Source: Isoetes taiwanensis
Taxonomy: Eukaryota > Streptophyta > Lycopodiopsida > Isoetales > Isoetaceae
DNA: 64,000 bases
Direction of reading: 5' to 3'
Assembly (NCBI GenBank): GCA_021234155.1
Contig: JAJEKV010000020.1
Coordinates: forward strand, 5,444,563-5,508,562
The notes beneath the pieces are model-generated. The model made no database searches. It was not told the DNA's origin and saw only the letters and a program-made list of their open reading frames with translations. Shown in pieces: positions 21,536 through 32,982 of this stretch. Position 1 is the first letter of the stretch. Each line of letters begins with the position of its first letter. Made by a program: the position numbers and the translations under genes.

Positions 21536-24500
21536 ATGACGAAGCAGCTTGGAACAAAGACATCTCCAAGGAAATCTCCTCGCAACAAACCTGTAAAGCC
21601 CATGCCAAGGTCTCCCACTAGAACTGCTACCCGAAAAGTCAAGAGTGGGTCTTCTTCAGATCGGGAGGTCTTGCCGCCCGAGTTTGACAAGGTAAGCATC
21701 AGGCTGACTTAGGAGCAACAATTTTGATAGCATGTTTCGGGGCTAATGCAAATAGTGCGGGATGTTTGGGGTTTCAAGCCCCCTGGCTGTTGTTAGGGGT
21801 TATCAAGAGTGCGAGGATTAAGCCTGGTTGGATGGCGATTTTGTTTTACGGTATGAGCACGTTTTTTGTAGGAGGGACATTGCAAATCATCACATTCCAT
21901 TGTATTTTGCCCGAGCATATGCACCGTTACAAAGGAGTAAGCATTGATTGGGATGAGGTGAAAGCAAGTGCAAGTCTTCATTCAAAAGGCTCTCAAAAAG
22001 AATCGACTGATTTAATTAGCTCTGATAAAAGTCTTCCAATGTTAAAGCTATTAAATGTATGCCTCGGGTAGAATTGGGGCAGCAGTTGGAAATGATGAAA
22101 AGGTGGAGGGAAACAAGAGCATTAGATTCGCCTCCATGCTTGATGAAATACAGACTTAAAAAAGAGAAAAGGAAAACAATGGAAATTGAATTTATTTGAA
22201 GCATGAGAGTGATAAGAGCTTCTTGACAAGACTTGTGCGAGTAAAGATGCAAAAATATGTGAGCGATTCAAAGATTATGGCGAGGTTTAAAAGCAAGCGG
22301 GAAGCCAACTGATGTGCAAATGGCTTTGGCATCCCATTTAGAGGAGGAGAAATCAAGTTATATTGCTGACTTAGATGCTCTAATGATTCCCATTGATTGT
22401 TTAAAGGCTGATTTGCAAGAATTAGAAGTCGCCATTGAAAAAAATCAGCAAGGATTTGGAAGTTAATTCCAACTGTGAGAATAGAATAAAGGAGATGACT
22501 AAGCATTTGGAAAGATCAGACCCGATAGGCCTGCAGCCCGCTCCCATACTCGCAGCAAGACGGAGCGCTTCATTCTCACATATAAGCAATACTTGCAGCA
22601 GCTGCAATGATTGCCTTGACTCGACCATGGTAATATCTCCACTTTGTGGTCATACATATTGTCTATTTTGTCTTGTATTCAGGGTTTCAACGACGAATAC
22701 ATGTGTACATGATTGTTCATGGTCCGAGAACCTGCGACACTGCTTAGGAATCCCTTCCGAAGGTACATCTATTTCTATTTTGATTACATAATTAGTTTAA
22801 GTGTACTTAGATGTAGTTAGTTTCCATCATGTACATAACTGTATTAACATTTGATTTGGCGTGGTTTTGTCTTTACTGTAAAGAGGAAATGTATTTGCTT
22901 ACGTATGACTTTACATTTACATGTGCCATGAAGTGCTTTTTCGGAATTCCTTTGGGGTGTATTAATAGGGTGTATTGCATTGACTGTACTTTGCATTTAC
23001 ATGTGATCAGAAATGCATATGAATTTGGTATTTGACTTTCCTTTACATTCAATGCTGAATATTGTATTTGATAGGGTGTATTGATAAAATATTTTGTTCT
23101 GAAATGCATTTGAATTTAGTATTTGGTTTTCCTTTACATTGTGATAGCTATGTACACTAATGTACTTCTATTTTGTCGTTACATTATCGCAGAAAAGTTT
23201 GCCCTGTAGTAAAACCTACTTGCATGTAATTAACATTTGTTCTGTTTTGATTTGCATCGATTGTTTTTCTTCAGATTTTGCTTCTATCTACTTCTACGTC
23301 TCCCCTTGATTACGAATCAAGTGTTTACATTTCTTATTGACACCCAATTGTGTCAATGCGGACATGGGTAGTATCAAGAAAGGAAGAAGTAAAACTGCGC
23401 AGTAAACTAAACAATTCATGTTTCGTGCACTATGCTTAAGTTTCGAATATAGCAAAATTTCATGTTGTAGGTGAAAAGAAGAATGTTATTGGGAAGGGGT
23501 TGCATTTACCATTCTCGGACATCCCAATTCTTTGAACTGGCACAAAAGATCTTTGCCGCTATCGATGTTGGAAGTCCATCCACATCTACATCACCTTTGA
23601 GAATTGCAACAACACATAAGCAATCAGTGCAGGATTTGGAGACAGAGGGGTATGTGGAAGGTTGGGTGATTACATTCTGATTACATTAAGATTGCATCTG
23701 TTGTAGTTAGAGTTCACTAATGTTCAATATTTTGCAGCAGAGGTTGTTTTCCAAAAAGAGATCCCACCTGTTGAAGCCGAGCAACTAGCTGAAAGCCCAG
23801 AAAGTAATTCTCTCTCCTTTTCAGGGTTTCTATTTTTTTTTTTTTTGTATTTTGAAACTTACATTGACGTGTTTACAGATAAAATTACTGAAGATGTTGG
23901 TGACGACATTGAAAACAGTCCTGAAGCTGCTGTTGAAGTTCAAGTTGAGGAAAAGGCTTGTTCTTTGGCAGGTACGTGTTTCTTTTTTTGTCTTGCAGGA
24001 TAAACATTAGAATGAAGCACTTTCTTGTCTTCAGAGACTTGCGACGATTCAAAGGAGCTAGATGATGTTGAAGAAGCCTTGGAGATTGCAGCCAAGGCAA
24101 CGACTAAATTTATGGTCAAAGCTGATGCCAAAACAGCTGGAAAAAAGGGAGTGCAAACCAGAGCAGGGACATCCGCTGCAAAACGGTAATTGCTAGCTTA
24201 CATTGACTTACTTATACTTCAGTAGCTTATTATATTTTACTCGTTTTGCAGGTCTAAACCACTGGAAACAGAGATTGGAAGGTATCAATTTATGCTTTAT
24301 TGTCATGGATCAATTGTTAATATGACACTAACATTGACTTACTTATACTTCAGTAGCTTATTATATTTTACTCGTTTTGCAGGTCTAAACCACTAGAAAC
24401 AGAGATTGGAAGGTATCAATTTATGCTTTATTGTCATGGATCAATTGTTAATATGACACTAACATCTTGGATCTGACAACAGAAATGATGACAAGGATAA

Positions 24501-25488
24501 ACTTATGGAATTCACGCCATTCAAGAACTGTCCGCCGGCTGAAATGAAAGTGGTTGCATCTGACATAGCAATTTTATGTGCAACTAACTCTAAAATGAGT
24601 AGCCGCTTAGTGGATCTTTATGGCAGGTAATAACCTGGTTGTAACCGAACTGTATTTGTTGCTATTCCTTGTCTCTAATGTTAATCTTAATCTAATCCAG
24701 GTGCTTGTATGAGACATTGCCTTTCGAGTGGAAGAGCAAAATCTTTTTTTATCCTGCTTACAACTATATAAGGTTTAGAGAAGCTACTAGCAGCAAAAGA
24801 AAGGGTGAATCAGCTGAAGGATCACTGAATGTCATTGAAATAGTGAAATCAGGGATGAAGGGGATTGTGGTAGCTAAATGCCATCATATCCTTGCACCTA
24901 TCCTTGAGAATGACCATTTTGTGCTGGCTGTTTTTACGCTCGCACCATCTGATTCCAAGATCCTACCTGCACCAGGAATTCACGTCTTGAATCCTCTTAC
25001 AGGTTATGCGACGAACGAGAAAGCAATCAAAGGGTATGTAATACTTTAAGTTGTTGCTTTGCTTTTCTTCGCTAATTCGGTCTGCTAAATTTCGTGATAT
25101 GTAGGCTGCACACACAAATGTTAACCACATCGATCGGTCAAGTATCTAGAGGCGTCGATTTCATGAAGAGAAATAATGTTAATAGAGGTGCCACAGCAGC
25201 CCGATTTAACATCATGTGGGTTGTATATGATGGGATTTATGCACAAATATGTTGAAGCTCTTGTCTCTGGAGAGATATGGAAGTAAGTTGTATGCCTTCC
25301 CTTGTATGTACTGCATCTCATGTTCCTTTAAATATTTCTAACCTTATTTATGGATGTCACAGATTACATCTAAATGGTTCTCTCATGAATACGCCCTGTC
25401 ACGACGACAATTTCTAATAGATGCTTTGGTCATGCATTGTGATGCCAATCCGAAAGAACGTATCAGCCAGCAGTCCTCTGATTTCTGA
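21536..25488 (+). pseudogene. Multi-exon transposon gene ending in a Ulp1/SENP-type (C48) protease
   Basis: Exon 1 (21536-21691) starts MTKQLGTKTSPRKSP, a basic Ser/Pro/Lys-rich tail, and ends at a GT donor. The middle (21.7-23.8 kb) is poorly resolved, with a possible Cys/His RING-like cluster near 22590-22670. From about 23880, short exons encode acidic linkers, a 30-bp exon (present twice), NDDKDKLMEFTPFKNC at 24482, then the protease. Its His is in NDHFVLAVF (about 24910), the Asp/Asn position is in HVLNPLTGY, and the catalytic Gln and Cys are in PQQPDLTSCG (25188-25220). The frame ends at TGA 25488. A one-base shift near 25186 and a phase clash at the last intron suggest decay. Ulp1 modules are frequent passengers in plant DNA transposons. 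Host deSUMOylase is less likely given the terminal repeat and decay. Confidence 0.6.
24200..24461 (+). repeat. 131-bp tandem duplication containing an exon
   Basis: Units 24200-24330 and 24331-24461 are almost identical, with one base changed in the exon. Each has an acceptor, a 30-bp exon (SKPLETEIG frame) and a GT donor, so the duplication adds ten residues without changing phase. Confidence 0.9.
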
Positions 25489-25757
25489 GCTGATCATGAG
25501 TCTGCGTATCTGATTTTGCAAGATGAACTATGTAACAGGCTTATATATATCTTTTGTTCACATTTGTGTTCACATTTCCTATCATAAGGAATGTGTAAAT
25601 GACACTATGCTGAATAGTATACTACTGATAGTATACTTTATGACTATGTAAGTTTTTTTTTTTTGAAGAAAAAAGATTTCTGATTTAAAGAAGCCTTGTA
25701 CCCTTTTTGGTCAATCAAAACAGTTACTTGATTGTTTCGACTGATATATTTTGTGAC

Positions 25758-26235
25758 CTTGTACCACACCACACCCCTCCACCACACTTCACCACCACCA
25801 CCACACTCCACCACACCACATCATACCACCACACACCACTACACACACCACCACCACCACCACACACCACACCACCACCCCCCACCACCACACTCCACCA
25901 CCGCTCCACACTCCACCATTTGGTGTATGGTGTATGGTGTGTGGTGAATGGTGTGGTGTGTGGTGGGATGTGCTCGTTCTGGTGAATATGATAGTTGGTG
26001 TATGGTCTATGGTGTGTGGTGTGTGGTGTGGTGTGTGGTGGGGTGTGTGGTGAATGGTGTGGTGTGTGGTGGGATGTGCTCGTTCTGGTGAATATGATAG
26101 GTGGTGTATGGTCTATGGTGTATGGTGTGTGGTGAATGGTGTGGTGTGGTGTGGGGTGTGTGGTGAATGGTGTGGTGTGTGGTGGGGTGTGCTCGTTCTG
26201 GTGAATATGATAGTGTGGGGCATGGTATGGTGCAT
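25758..26235. repeat. CACCAC / GTGGTG-rich inverted minisatellite
   Basis: 25758-25920 is nearly pure C and A (CACCACCAC), and 25921-26235 is TG-rich (TGGTGTGTGG). The strand polarity flips at about 25918, so the two sides can pair. The right side holds three copies of a GTGCTCGTTCTGGTGAATAT block (about 25968, 26077 and 26188) spaced near 110 bp. Confidence 0.85.
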
Positions 26236-26573
26236 GGTTTGGTGTGGTATACACACCCTAACAGTTTAGTGTTCATTTCATGCAGATGGTATTGTTCAAG
26301 AGGTTTCTGGACCAACATCCAGAAATTTTTGGCAGATAAGCATGATTTCATTAATTGGATAAAATAACGCAATTTTGAGAATTTTAAGCACACCTTATTT
26401 GCCAAGCACGAATACTTTCACCTAGTTCTCGAGCCCAACAAACATGAGGTAATTAACATACACATATACATACAAATTATGTGTTATACTTGTACGTGTA
26501 CATGATACTTGTAGAAGCCCAATAATGGCCCTACATTCTACACCAATAATTCACATCAATAATTTCACTTCAC
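26236..26573. other. Possible exon scrap, then promoter region of the small gene pair
   Basis: 26280-26450 carries a weak coding-like stretch (GFWTNIQKFLADKHDFINWIK) that ends at a GT near 26448. No family is recognised. The rest is AT-rich and leads into the small-gene promoter. Confidence 0.3.
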
Positions 26574-26580
26574 TATAAAA
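26574..26580 (+). promoter_or_regulatory. TATA box of small gene A
   Basis: TATAAAA in a CACTATAAAAAC context, 43 bp before the ATG, with AATAATT upstream. The same arrangement and spacing occur in gene B. Confidence 0.7.
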
Positions 26581-26616
26581 ACAGCTCGACTCGGGGGTAG
26601 AGATCATTCATCTTCC

Positions 26617-26859
26617 ATGGCTTCCTCGATGCCTCGTCCAGAGCACATCCGATCTTTCAAGTGCTACTTGAGCTACAACGATCTGAATGAATGCGCTAGA
26701 AATGGTGTTAATCTTGATCCATGGCTCCAATCTAAAGCTGATGGTCCTGCTAGTGCCTGCAAGAAGCTCACTCGTGTTATGGTCCACATTTACTGGCTTC
26801 CTGATCAAGAGATCTATGAGCTGAATAGCATCACGTGCTTTGGTGTTGATGATGAGTGA
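26617..26859 (+). CDS. Small protein A (80 aa), tandem pair, unknown function
   Basis: Single-exon 80-residue frame starting MASSMPRPEHIRSFKC. It aligns end to end with gene B without gaps. Shared landmarks are the K-C pair near residues 15-16, S-x-x-D-L, a later Cys, LDPxLxxKA, RVMxHxxWLP, YE, IT and a final acidic DE. The conserved positions are spread along the whole length, which suggests a folded domain of about 75 residues rather than a random frame. Its TATA-to-ATG distance equals that of gene B. No family is recognised. It is close to the left side of the large transposon and could be cargo of it. Confidence 0.65.
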   Translation: MASSMPRPEHIRSFKCYLSYNDLNECARNGVNLDPWLQSKADGPASACKKLTRVMVHIYWLPDQEIYELNSITCFGVDDE

Positions 26860-27167
26860 ATCAATGTTATCAGTGATGACTACTGTATCTGTTTATGATA
26901 TAATAATGGTATGAGCACCTATAAACTATGTAAGGATGTAATAGCACAATGAATATTGTTTGATGTATCATACCTGAGTGTAGTATCGACTTCCACTATA
27001 TCTGCAAGCTTTTCAATCACACCTGAATTACTAAAGCACAAAAACTTCTACCATCATGAATCCACAAAACATATCCCTACGAAAGATGTATTATACTTGT
27101 ATGTATACAACAGTCTTATACACGCGCAATAATTGGGGTAAAGTCTACCCCAATAATTCTACCTCAC

Positions 27168-27175
27168 TATAAAAA
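27168..27175 (+). promoter_or_regulatory. TATA box of small gene B
   Basis: TATAAAAA in CTCACTATAAAAAC, again 43 bp before the ATG. Upstream CCCAATAATTC parallels gene A. Confidence 0.7.
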
Positions 27176-27210
27176 CTTCTCACTTCCGGGCTAAAGTTCA
27201 TTCATCTCCC

Positions 27211-27453
27211 ATGGATTTTTCGCCTTCATCAGTTCACCACATCGAGGCGATCAAGTGCTCAATGAGCCACTCTGATCTTGTTGGTTGCCTAGACAGGCAT
27301 CTTCTTCTTGATCCCTACCTGCGAAGAAAAGCTTTGGGCGCTGAGATTCGTTGCCCTGCGTCAATTCGTGTGATGATCCATCTGATTTGGCTTCCTGAGC
27401 GCATGAGCTATGAGATATCAGGGATCACTACTACAGATCCTGAAGATGAATGA
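27211..27453 (+). CDS. Small protein B (80 aa), paralogue of A
   Basis: Single-exon frame of exactly 80 residues, starting MDFSPSSVHHIEAIKC, roughly one third identical to protein A with no gaps. It keeps the shared LDPxLxxKA and RVMxHxxWLP blocks. Intact, with its own TATA box. The pair arose by tandem duplication and has diverged strongly while both frames stayed open, which argues that both have been under selection. Function unknown. Confidence 0.65.
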   Translation: MDFSPSSVHHIEAIKCSMSHSDLVGCLDRHLLLDPYLRRKALGAEIRCPASIRVMIHLIWLPERMSYEISGITTTDPEDE

Positions 27454-27762
27454 ATCACCTGTTCAACATGTTATAGTGTAAGAGCTCTTGTGTTAAGATG
27501 AAAAATGCAAGACGTAATGAATAATAAATAGTCTATTGTAGTGATGTTATGGATAATAAATAGTCTATTGTGAAATGCTTTAATGTACCTGTAAGACTCA
27601 AGTTTCATCTCCTTCCTCAGATGCCTCTTTAGCAAGCAATTCCTGTAGCTGGATTCCTACAATAGGAGGTATCACAACCAATAATGGCTTCGGTTCCACA
27701 AACCAAGCATAGTCTATCGTTTTGAGAGGCTGATAACGTGGTCTGTCGTTAGGATTCGGCCT

Positions 27763-30650
27763 TCACTTTTTATGCCGCCGATCCGTCGACATCGTTGTCT
27801 GACGGGTGCCTTTCCTAGCCACAGGCTCCCACCAAGAAACAAAAACCTCGTTATAATGAGGGGCAGTGGGATCTTGTATTGGATCCTCTTCCGCATACGC
27901 TACCCATGTAGGACATGCATCTGCTAGTCTTACAAGAAGAAACATACCTTTCTGTACATCTTGGTATGGGTCAAATATCTCCACTGCATTCTTGGGTTTA
28001 TCCTTAGCAGGTCCAACATAGGCAGCCAGAGCGTCATATGGATCGACCTGAATAGATTCAGGCTCTTGAAGCACAACTTGCCTTGTTTGAGGGCGAAGTT
28101 TGAATTTACGGATTGCCGGGGGTACTTCACCTAGCACACACGCGTCAAGACCGGTAGTCCATGACCTCGTTCATGTAGGTATTAGACCACGAGTTCACAC
28201 CAGCCCTGGAGATGTTAGCCCAATGCATCATGTACTTCCCAATGGACGACCTCAATGCTCCTATGTCCTTGAGGCATGCATATGGCCTGACAGTCTTGGG
28301 CGAGCCAATGGGTATCTTTGGCAAACTATTGTCATCTGCTTTCCACATCCGAATACCCTTTTCTGGCAACCATTCTCTATGACCAGGTCTCATCTTGTAA
28401 TACATTAATGGCCACCCATCATTCATGCAGAACTTGAATAATAAGGGCTCCAAGTGACCAACCAAACGGTCCTTCTTATTAGGAATGTAACCTTTTACGA
28501 AGCCCTTCCAATCGGGAACCTCGGTAACAAGGTATGGTGTCGGTGCCTTCGTGCTACATTCTCGGAAGAGTTGCATTAGTTCTGGAATAGTTAGAGCATC
28601 CGACCTGCGCATTAACGTTGAATAGTTACCGAAGAGCGCATCAATGCATCATGAGTGTGGCCTACCATCATGAAGCCAATCTGTATTTGATCAAAAACAC
28701 CCAACCACACAAGATAGGATAGATAAGAGAAGAGATATCTGTTCTCGTTTACGCCCAGCCATGATTGTCTACACCGCAAGTAGAGCCGTCTAGGTAACCT
28801 CTTAAATTTTATTTGGTTGCTTAGGAGGTGCTACAAAGTCTACCCCAGTGCAATTGTTTTTTTTTTGTCCTCAACCCCGCACTGTTTAGGAGTGCGGTTC
28901 CCCACATGCCCTCAGGCCGAGCTTCTTCTCTCAAATGACCCCAATTGTCTTCGGAAGTGTCCTCCAGTGTTTTGATAGCATGATTCAAGGAACCAACATG
29001 AAAATTAGAATCATCCTTCCAAAGGTCGAGTGAGAAATGTCCTAAGGCACCTGTGCCATGGCCATGCATCAGTGCACCAGTCACGCTAACTTTCAAGCGT
29101 TCACCTCTCCATACCGATTTGGCTAATTTCTCTAGTCTTGGAATCATAGTCTTGTTTTGGTCCATCTTATCATGTATGATAGTGAGCGCCTGGTCCGGTG
29201 ATCGATGGGACAAAGCTCTCCATGACCAGTACAAGCTCCTACAAGAGATCTGGGCTGTCATGTGTTCCTTCCTTTCCATCTGCAATTCTCTTCTCTCCCG
29301 TGGATCTCTGGTTTTAGCCATTTTCTCTTTTATTACAATACAGGTATTGCACTTGGAGAAAGCTGTCCTCTTTGCTATTGCAACCTCTGCGTGATTTTGC
29401 TTCCACCCACGTGAGAATGAAGAATGTGAGATGTGCTTGCCCGTCATCTCCATCACATTGGCGTCCACCTCTTGAAGAATGTCCTTTTTAGTTAGGACAG
29501 AGGGGAGCCTCTTCACATTCTCTCTCACCCCTTCAGTAGTGATTTTCGATCTGTGGGGCATCGTCTCTGCATTCTCATCTATGTACATAGAGAGTATGGC
29601 CTTTCCGGCGAGAGTGTGAGGCCTCGGCTTTTTCGTGCCCGTGTTACCATGCTCGGCAACTCTGTGACCAGCAAGGAAAAGTCTTCGCCACTTATAGAAT
29701 GTGGACATTGGAATACCATAGGCTCTATGCCATGCTTTCAAGTATACCTGCTTATTATTTAGCATCAGCTTTTGGACCAGACCGTTCTGTGAACAGACGT
29801 CTAACATGTTGAAAACAAATGTGGTCCTGTAGAAGTTTGCGCAGCATCTTCGCATGCAGCAGAGCGAAGACTTAAAGTCTTAAATGGAAGCTGCTGTGAT
29901 TTTTCTCTCAGCTTTAGTGGCCACAGGAGGTGAACGTGGGGTCCGGTTCACCATTCTGTACATCCTCTTTGGTGCCTTTTCAGGCTCAATTTGCATGGCA
30001 TAGGGTTCTGCTTCAATGACTGTCTGTTTCGCAGTCTTTATGAGTGTTGACACAGCAACATTGTCTACTAACACCAAAGCAATCGGCCACCTCACCAGGT
30101 CGTGCAACTGTGGCATTTCAGCACATGCTTGGCATCGCATGGTCGGCCTATCTGGCATAGGGAATGTCTTCATTATGGTTGCTGCCAAGTAGTCTTCTCC
30201 CAATCTCATGTCACCGACAGCCTGATTAGGGTCAATGAAGATGATCACCCCAAGGGCATACGGAATGTTGCAGCAGTCATGGAGTAGTGTGCAACTTTTC
30301 TCTACTAGCTCGTCCCTTGAAATGCCTCGAAAGTTATTCACGGAAGGGCTTTCCGGTGCTTGTAACCCCAGCCAATCAATTTTTTTAATCTGTGCAGGCG
30401 GTGTGGATATTTCAGGTTCTTGTGTAAGGGTAGCTATCCACTGCGCTGGCCACAAAATAAAACTCCCTCGCGAATCCGCGAGTGTTGCAAATTCCGGTTC
30501 AGGAAATGGCAAACCAATGCTTCCGTCGAGAATAACTTCCATAGACACTACAACGCTATCTCTCGGCAAGGGCAAGTTGTGGTGCTTGTCGAAGGCATGT
30601 ACTTTTCCCTCGCCCACTTTGACTCCATGGAATAGTATGGACTTCGAGGC
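27763..30650 (-). pseudogene. DDE-type transposase of a large DNA transposon (minus strand)
   Basis: Starts with ATG near 30650 (MAASKSILFHGV). The first 258 residues resemble the small N-terminal domain common in plant transposon proteins (LPLPRDSVVVSMEV ... LADSRGSFILWPAQ). TAA at 29880 interrupts the same reading frame, which then continues to 28821 with a Cys-Asn-Thr-Cys pair, IHDKMDQNKT (likely first catalytic Asp), GHGTGALGHFSLDLW and DDSNFHVGSLN. After a frameshift near 28650 come VGHTHDALMR and LFGNYSTLMRRSDAL, the usual G-H-T-H-x-D block. A further frameshift near 28140 leads to a C-terminal domain with ADACPTWVAYAEED and VFVSWWEPV, ending at 27763. The family is widespread in plant and protist transposons and may be what is catalogued as DUF7869-like, but that name is from memory. 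About 860 codons in all, with one stop and at least two shifts. Confidence 0.7.
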
Positions 30651-30795
30651 AGCCATGTCTGCAAGCACAATGGACGTTATTGCTCAGAGAAAATGCCACC
30701 GCGATGTCACAGAGCACTTTCAAGCAACCAACTTCAAGCAAGACAACTTCACGTTAGCCAGACAAACCAAGTTCAAGCAAGGACGTGGTTAGCAG

Positions 30796-30811
30796 GATCG
30801 CGGCCGCGATC
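30796..30811. promoter_or_regulatory. 16-bp palindrome, GATCGCGGCCGCGATC (site 1)
   Basis: Perfect 16-bp palindrome just upstream of the transposase gene. Variants recur at least eight times in the non-coding parts of 31.9-39.3 kb. Probably a protein-binding site of the element. Confidence 0.7.
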
Positions 30812-30812
30812 T

Positions 30813-30975
30813 CCTAGAGCAAGCAGATACCATAGTCTAGATTATACGTACCTAGAGTAAGTAGATACCATAGTCTAGATTATACGTACCTAGAGCAAGC
30901 AGATACCATAGTCTCCTAGAGGAAGCAGATACCATAGTCTAGATTATACGTACCTTAGTCTAGATTATCTTTGCG
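30813..30975. repeat. 38-bp tandem repeat
   Basis: Units CCTAGAG(C/T)AAG(C/T)AGATAC... at 30813-30850, 30851-30888, 30889-30914 (shortened) and 30915-30952, then a partial unit. Lies in the spacer between the two divergent genes. Confidence 0.9.
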
Positions 30976-31707
30976 CATAAGATGCCTTCAGCGATCCGAG
31001 CAGTACTAGGCGTGGTCGTAGGGATGACCTGCGGGAGAAGTAGATGAATCAATAAGCATTGATGGGTAACTTTATGGGAGAGCATTAAATGGTACCTTAG
31101 TCTAGAATATGTTCGGCAAGATGCCTTGCCAGCGATCGATGGCTACTAATTTGTCGCCGTAAAGATCACCATATCGAGGAGGAAGATGAATGACATCAAC
31201 ATCTTAAGAATTGTTGATAGAGGCAATCTGTATTCCCAAATTAGAACGGGATTTGATTTACCAGACACAAAGAAGGGGTGCATGCGGCAGATTTAACTGA
31301 AAACACAGTTTAATGAATGAACTTGCCTGTCTTTGGCCTTCAATGAATTCTACAACGTCAAATATGCTTGGATGCCATGAAATTCATCTGAGCGCCATTG
31401 TAATCCACCATAGCGCCTTCAATTTAACTCCGGCGCCTCGAACAACTCCTTCCCAAGCTTTGCAACAATGAAAGTCTTGGAGGGTCTTACCGCATTTGAA
31501 ATAAATTTGAATTTCAAAATGTTGTCCTTCGGGCGGGACCTTTTTATGCCCTAATGTCCCTGTCCCTATCCAATTTAAACTGACATGCCGTGGGTGATTT
31601 GCTGTCCTTTCCACCTGCCCTACAGTCACTCTCACACAAATTCTCACGTGTCACTGTCCAGTACGTTGCCAAGCTGGAGGTTGCTTTTTGGGGGAATGGG
31701 GGAATAT

Positions 31708-31774
31708 GCCGCCCGTCATAATGACGCCGCCCGTCATAATGACGCCGCCCGTCATAATGGCGCCCGTCATAATG
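31708..31774. repeat. 18-bp tandem repeat before the rightward promoter
   Basis: GCCGCCCGTCATAATGAC repeated at 31708, 31726 and 31744, then a shortened unit at 31760. Each unit contains the near-palindrome GTCATAATGAC. It ends 8 bp before the TATA box. Confidence 0.9.
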
Positions 31775-31781
31775 GCGACCT

Positions 31782-31789
31782 CTATAAAA
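31782..31789 (+). promoter_or_regulatory. TATA box of the methyltransferase-like gene
   Basis: TCTATAAAAAGAG context, about 100 bp before the ATG at 31881. The leader has a repeated CTAGCGCC motif. Confidence 0.65.
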
Positions 31790-31988
31790 AGAGAGGCGTT
31801 CATTTTTCTGATCACCCTCGCGAAAATTTCTAGCGCCCTCAGCAAATTACTAGCGCCTTCCGAAAATTTCTAGCGCCATCATGTCTCGCGCCTCTGCCCT
31901 CAGAGAAGGTAATTTCCGCGATTTTTTTTAGCATAGGTATCGCCATAGCTACTACCATGTCTTTTTAGGATAGTTAGATGGTCGACAG

Positions 31989-32198
31989 GATCGCGGCCGC
32001 GATAGTTGTGACCACGACCTTTCCTCTTTTCTGGAAGGTAGTGCTCAAGACAATCGGGGCCGCGATAGTGGCGACCATTTTATATAAAATGTAATACCCG
32101 CTGTTCGTGAAGAACGCGGCCGCGTTTCTTGCCAGCATAATGGTGACAGAACACCCTTTCTTAGTTAGCTACTGATCAAGCGGATCACGGCCGCGATC
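31989..32198. promoter_or_regulatory. Cluster of four palindromes in intron 1 (sites 2-5)
   Basis: 31989-32003 (GATCGCGGCCGCGAT), 32053-32066 (ATCGGGGCCGCGAT), 32113-32126 (AACGCGGCCGCGTT) and 32183-32198 (GATCACGGCCGCGATC), spaced 60-70 bp. Several are followed 4-7 bases on by GACCA or GAACACC. Confidence 0.7.
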
Positions 32199-32982
32199 TT
32201 TATGAACACCTTCTTCCAATACTAGTGTATCTAACCTGTGTTCAATTGCTTCTGCAGCCCTCGAACTATTCCACGGGCCCAATGTAGAGCCGATCAGAAT
32301 TGTCACACCCGATAAAAGCAGGAAGTGGTGTGTTGAAATTTCACAGGCAAAACCTCATGTCACTGGAGACCGCCGAAAGGACTTGTGTTTGTTCTTCAGG
32401 AATGGCAAGGGTCCAGAAGATTACGAGCAGCTAGGTATAGTTATTGCTATGTGGGAAGGTACCAAAAATAATGTACAGGATGCAATAATTTGCAGCGTAG
32501 AAGATACTCATCAGCTACAGTTTTTGGAGTACGTTTTGAGATGGCAGAATTATGATCCATCCATTATGATTGCGAATAAAGTCAACAAACCAGCAAGCGG
32601 CAAGGGGATGCCCACCAGTGCTAAGGGATTTGGCTGGATATTGTCGTCCTATGATTCCTTAAGTTTGTCGGGTATAAAGTGCAACAGGGATATACTTGTT
32701 GGATTTAGCATGTGCAGAGGGTCTTTCAGCTGATAAGAAACCTCCTTCTGCTGCTTTGAAGGCTACTAAGGACAACAAACTGCCTTCAAGGATGGACACC
32801 AACTGGCTGAGAGCTGTTGCAAAGAAGAGATCCGTGGCCCCTTTGCAGGCTATTGGCGAGCCATCCACTCCAAAGGATACTGTAGTGCCCATGGAGGCAA
32901 ATGTTGTTGTTCCTTCAGCAAATGCTGTAGCCCCCTCAACAAATGTTGGTTGTTCTGCCGTAGTGGACCCTTCAGCTCCCGT

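Noticed and set aside
22435-22791. RING-finger protein
   Set aside because: CSSCNDCLD...CGHTYCLFC is suggestive, but the frame is short, its exon borders are unclear and it lies inside a decayed transposon gene, so it is only mentioned there.
25724-26254. 176-codon frame rich in His, Thr and Pro
   Set aside because: It is a by-product of the CACCAC/GTGGTG repeat, which is open in several frames on both strands.
31585-31833. 82-codon frame with repeated AARHNDAARHND
   Set aside because: The protein repeat simply reads the 18-bp DNA tandem repeat; a TATA box lies inside it.
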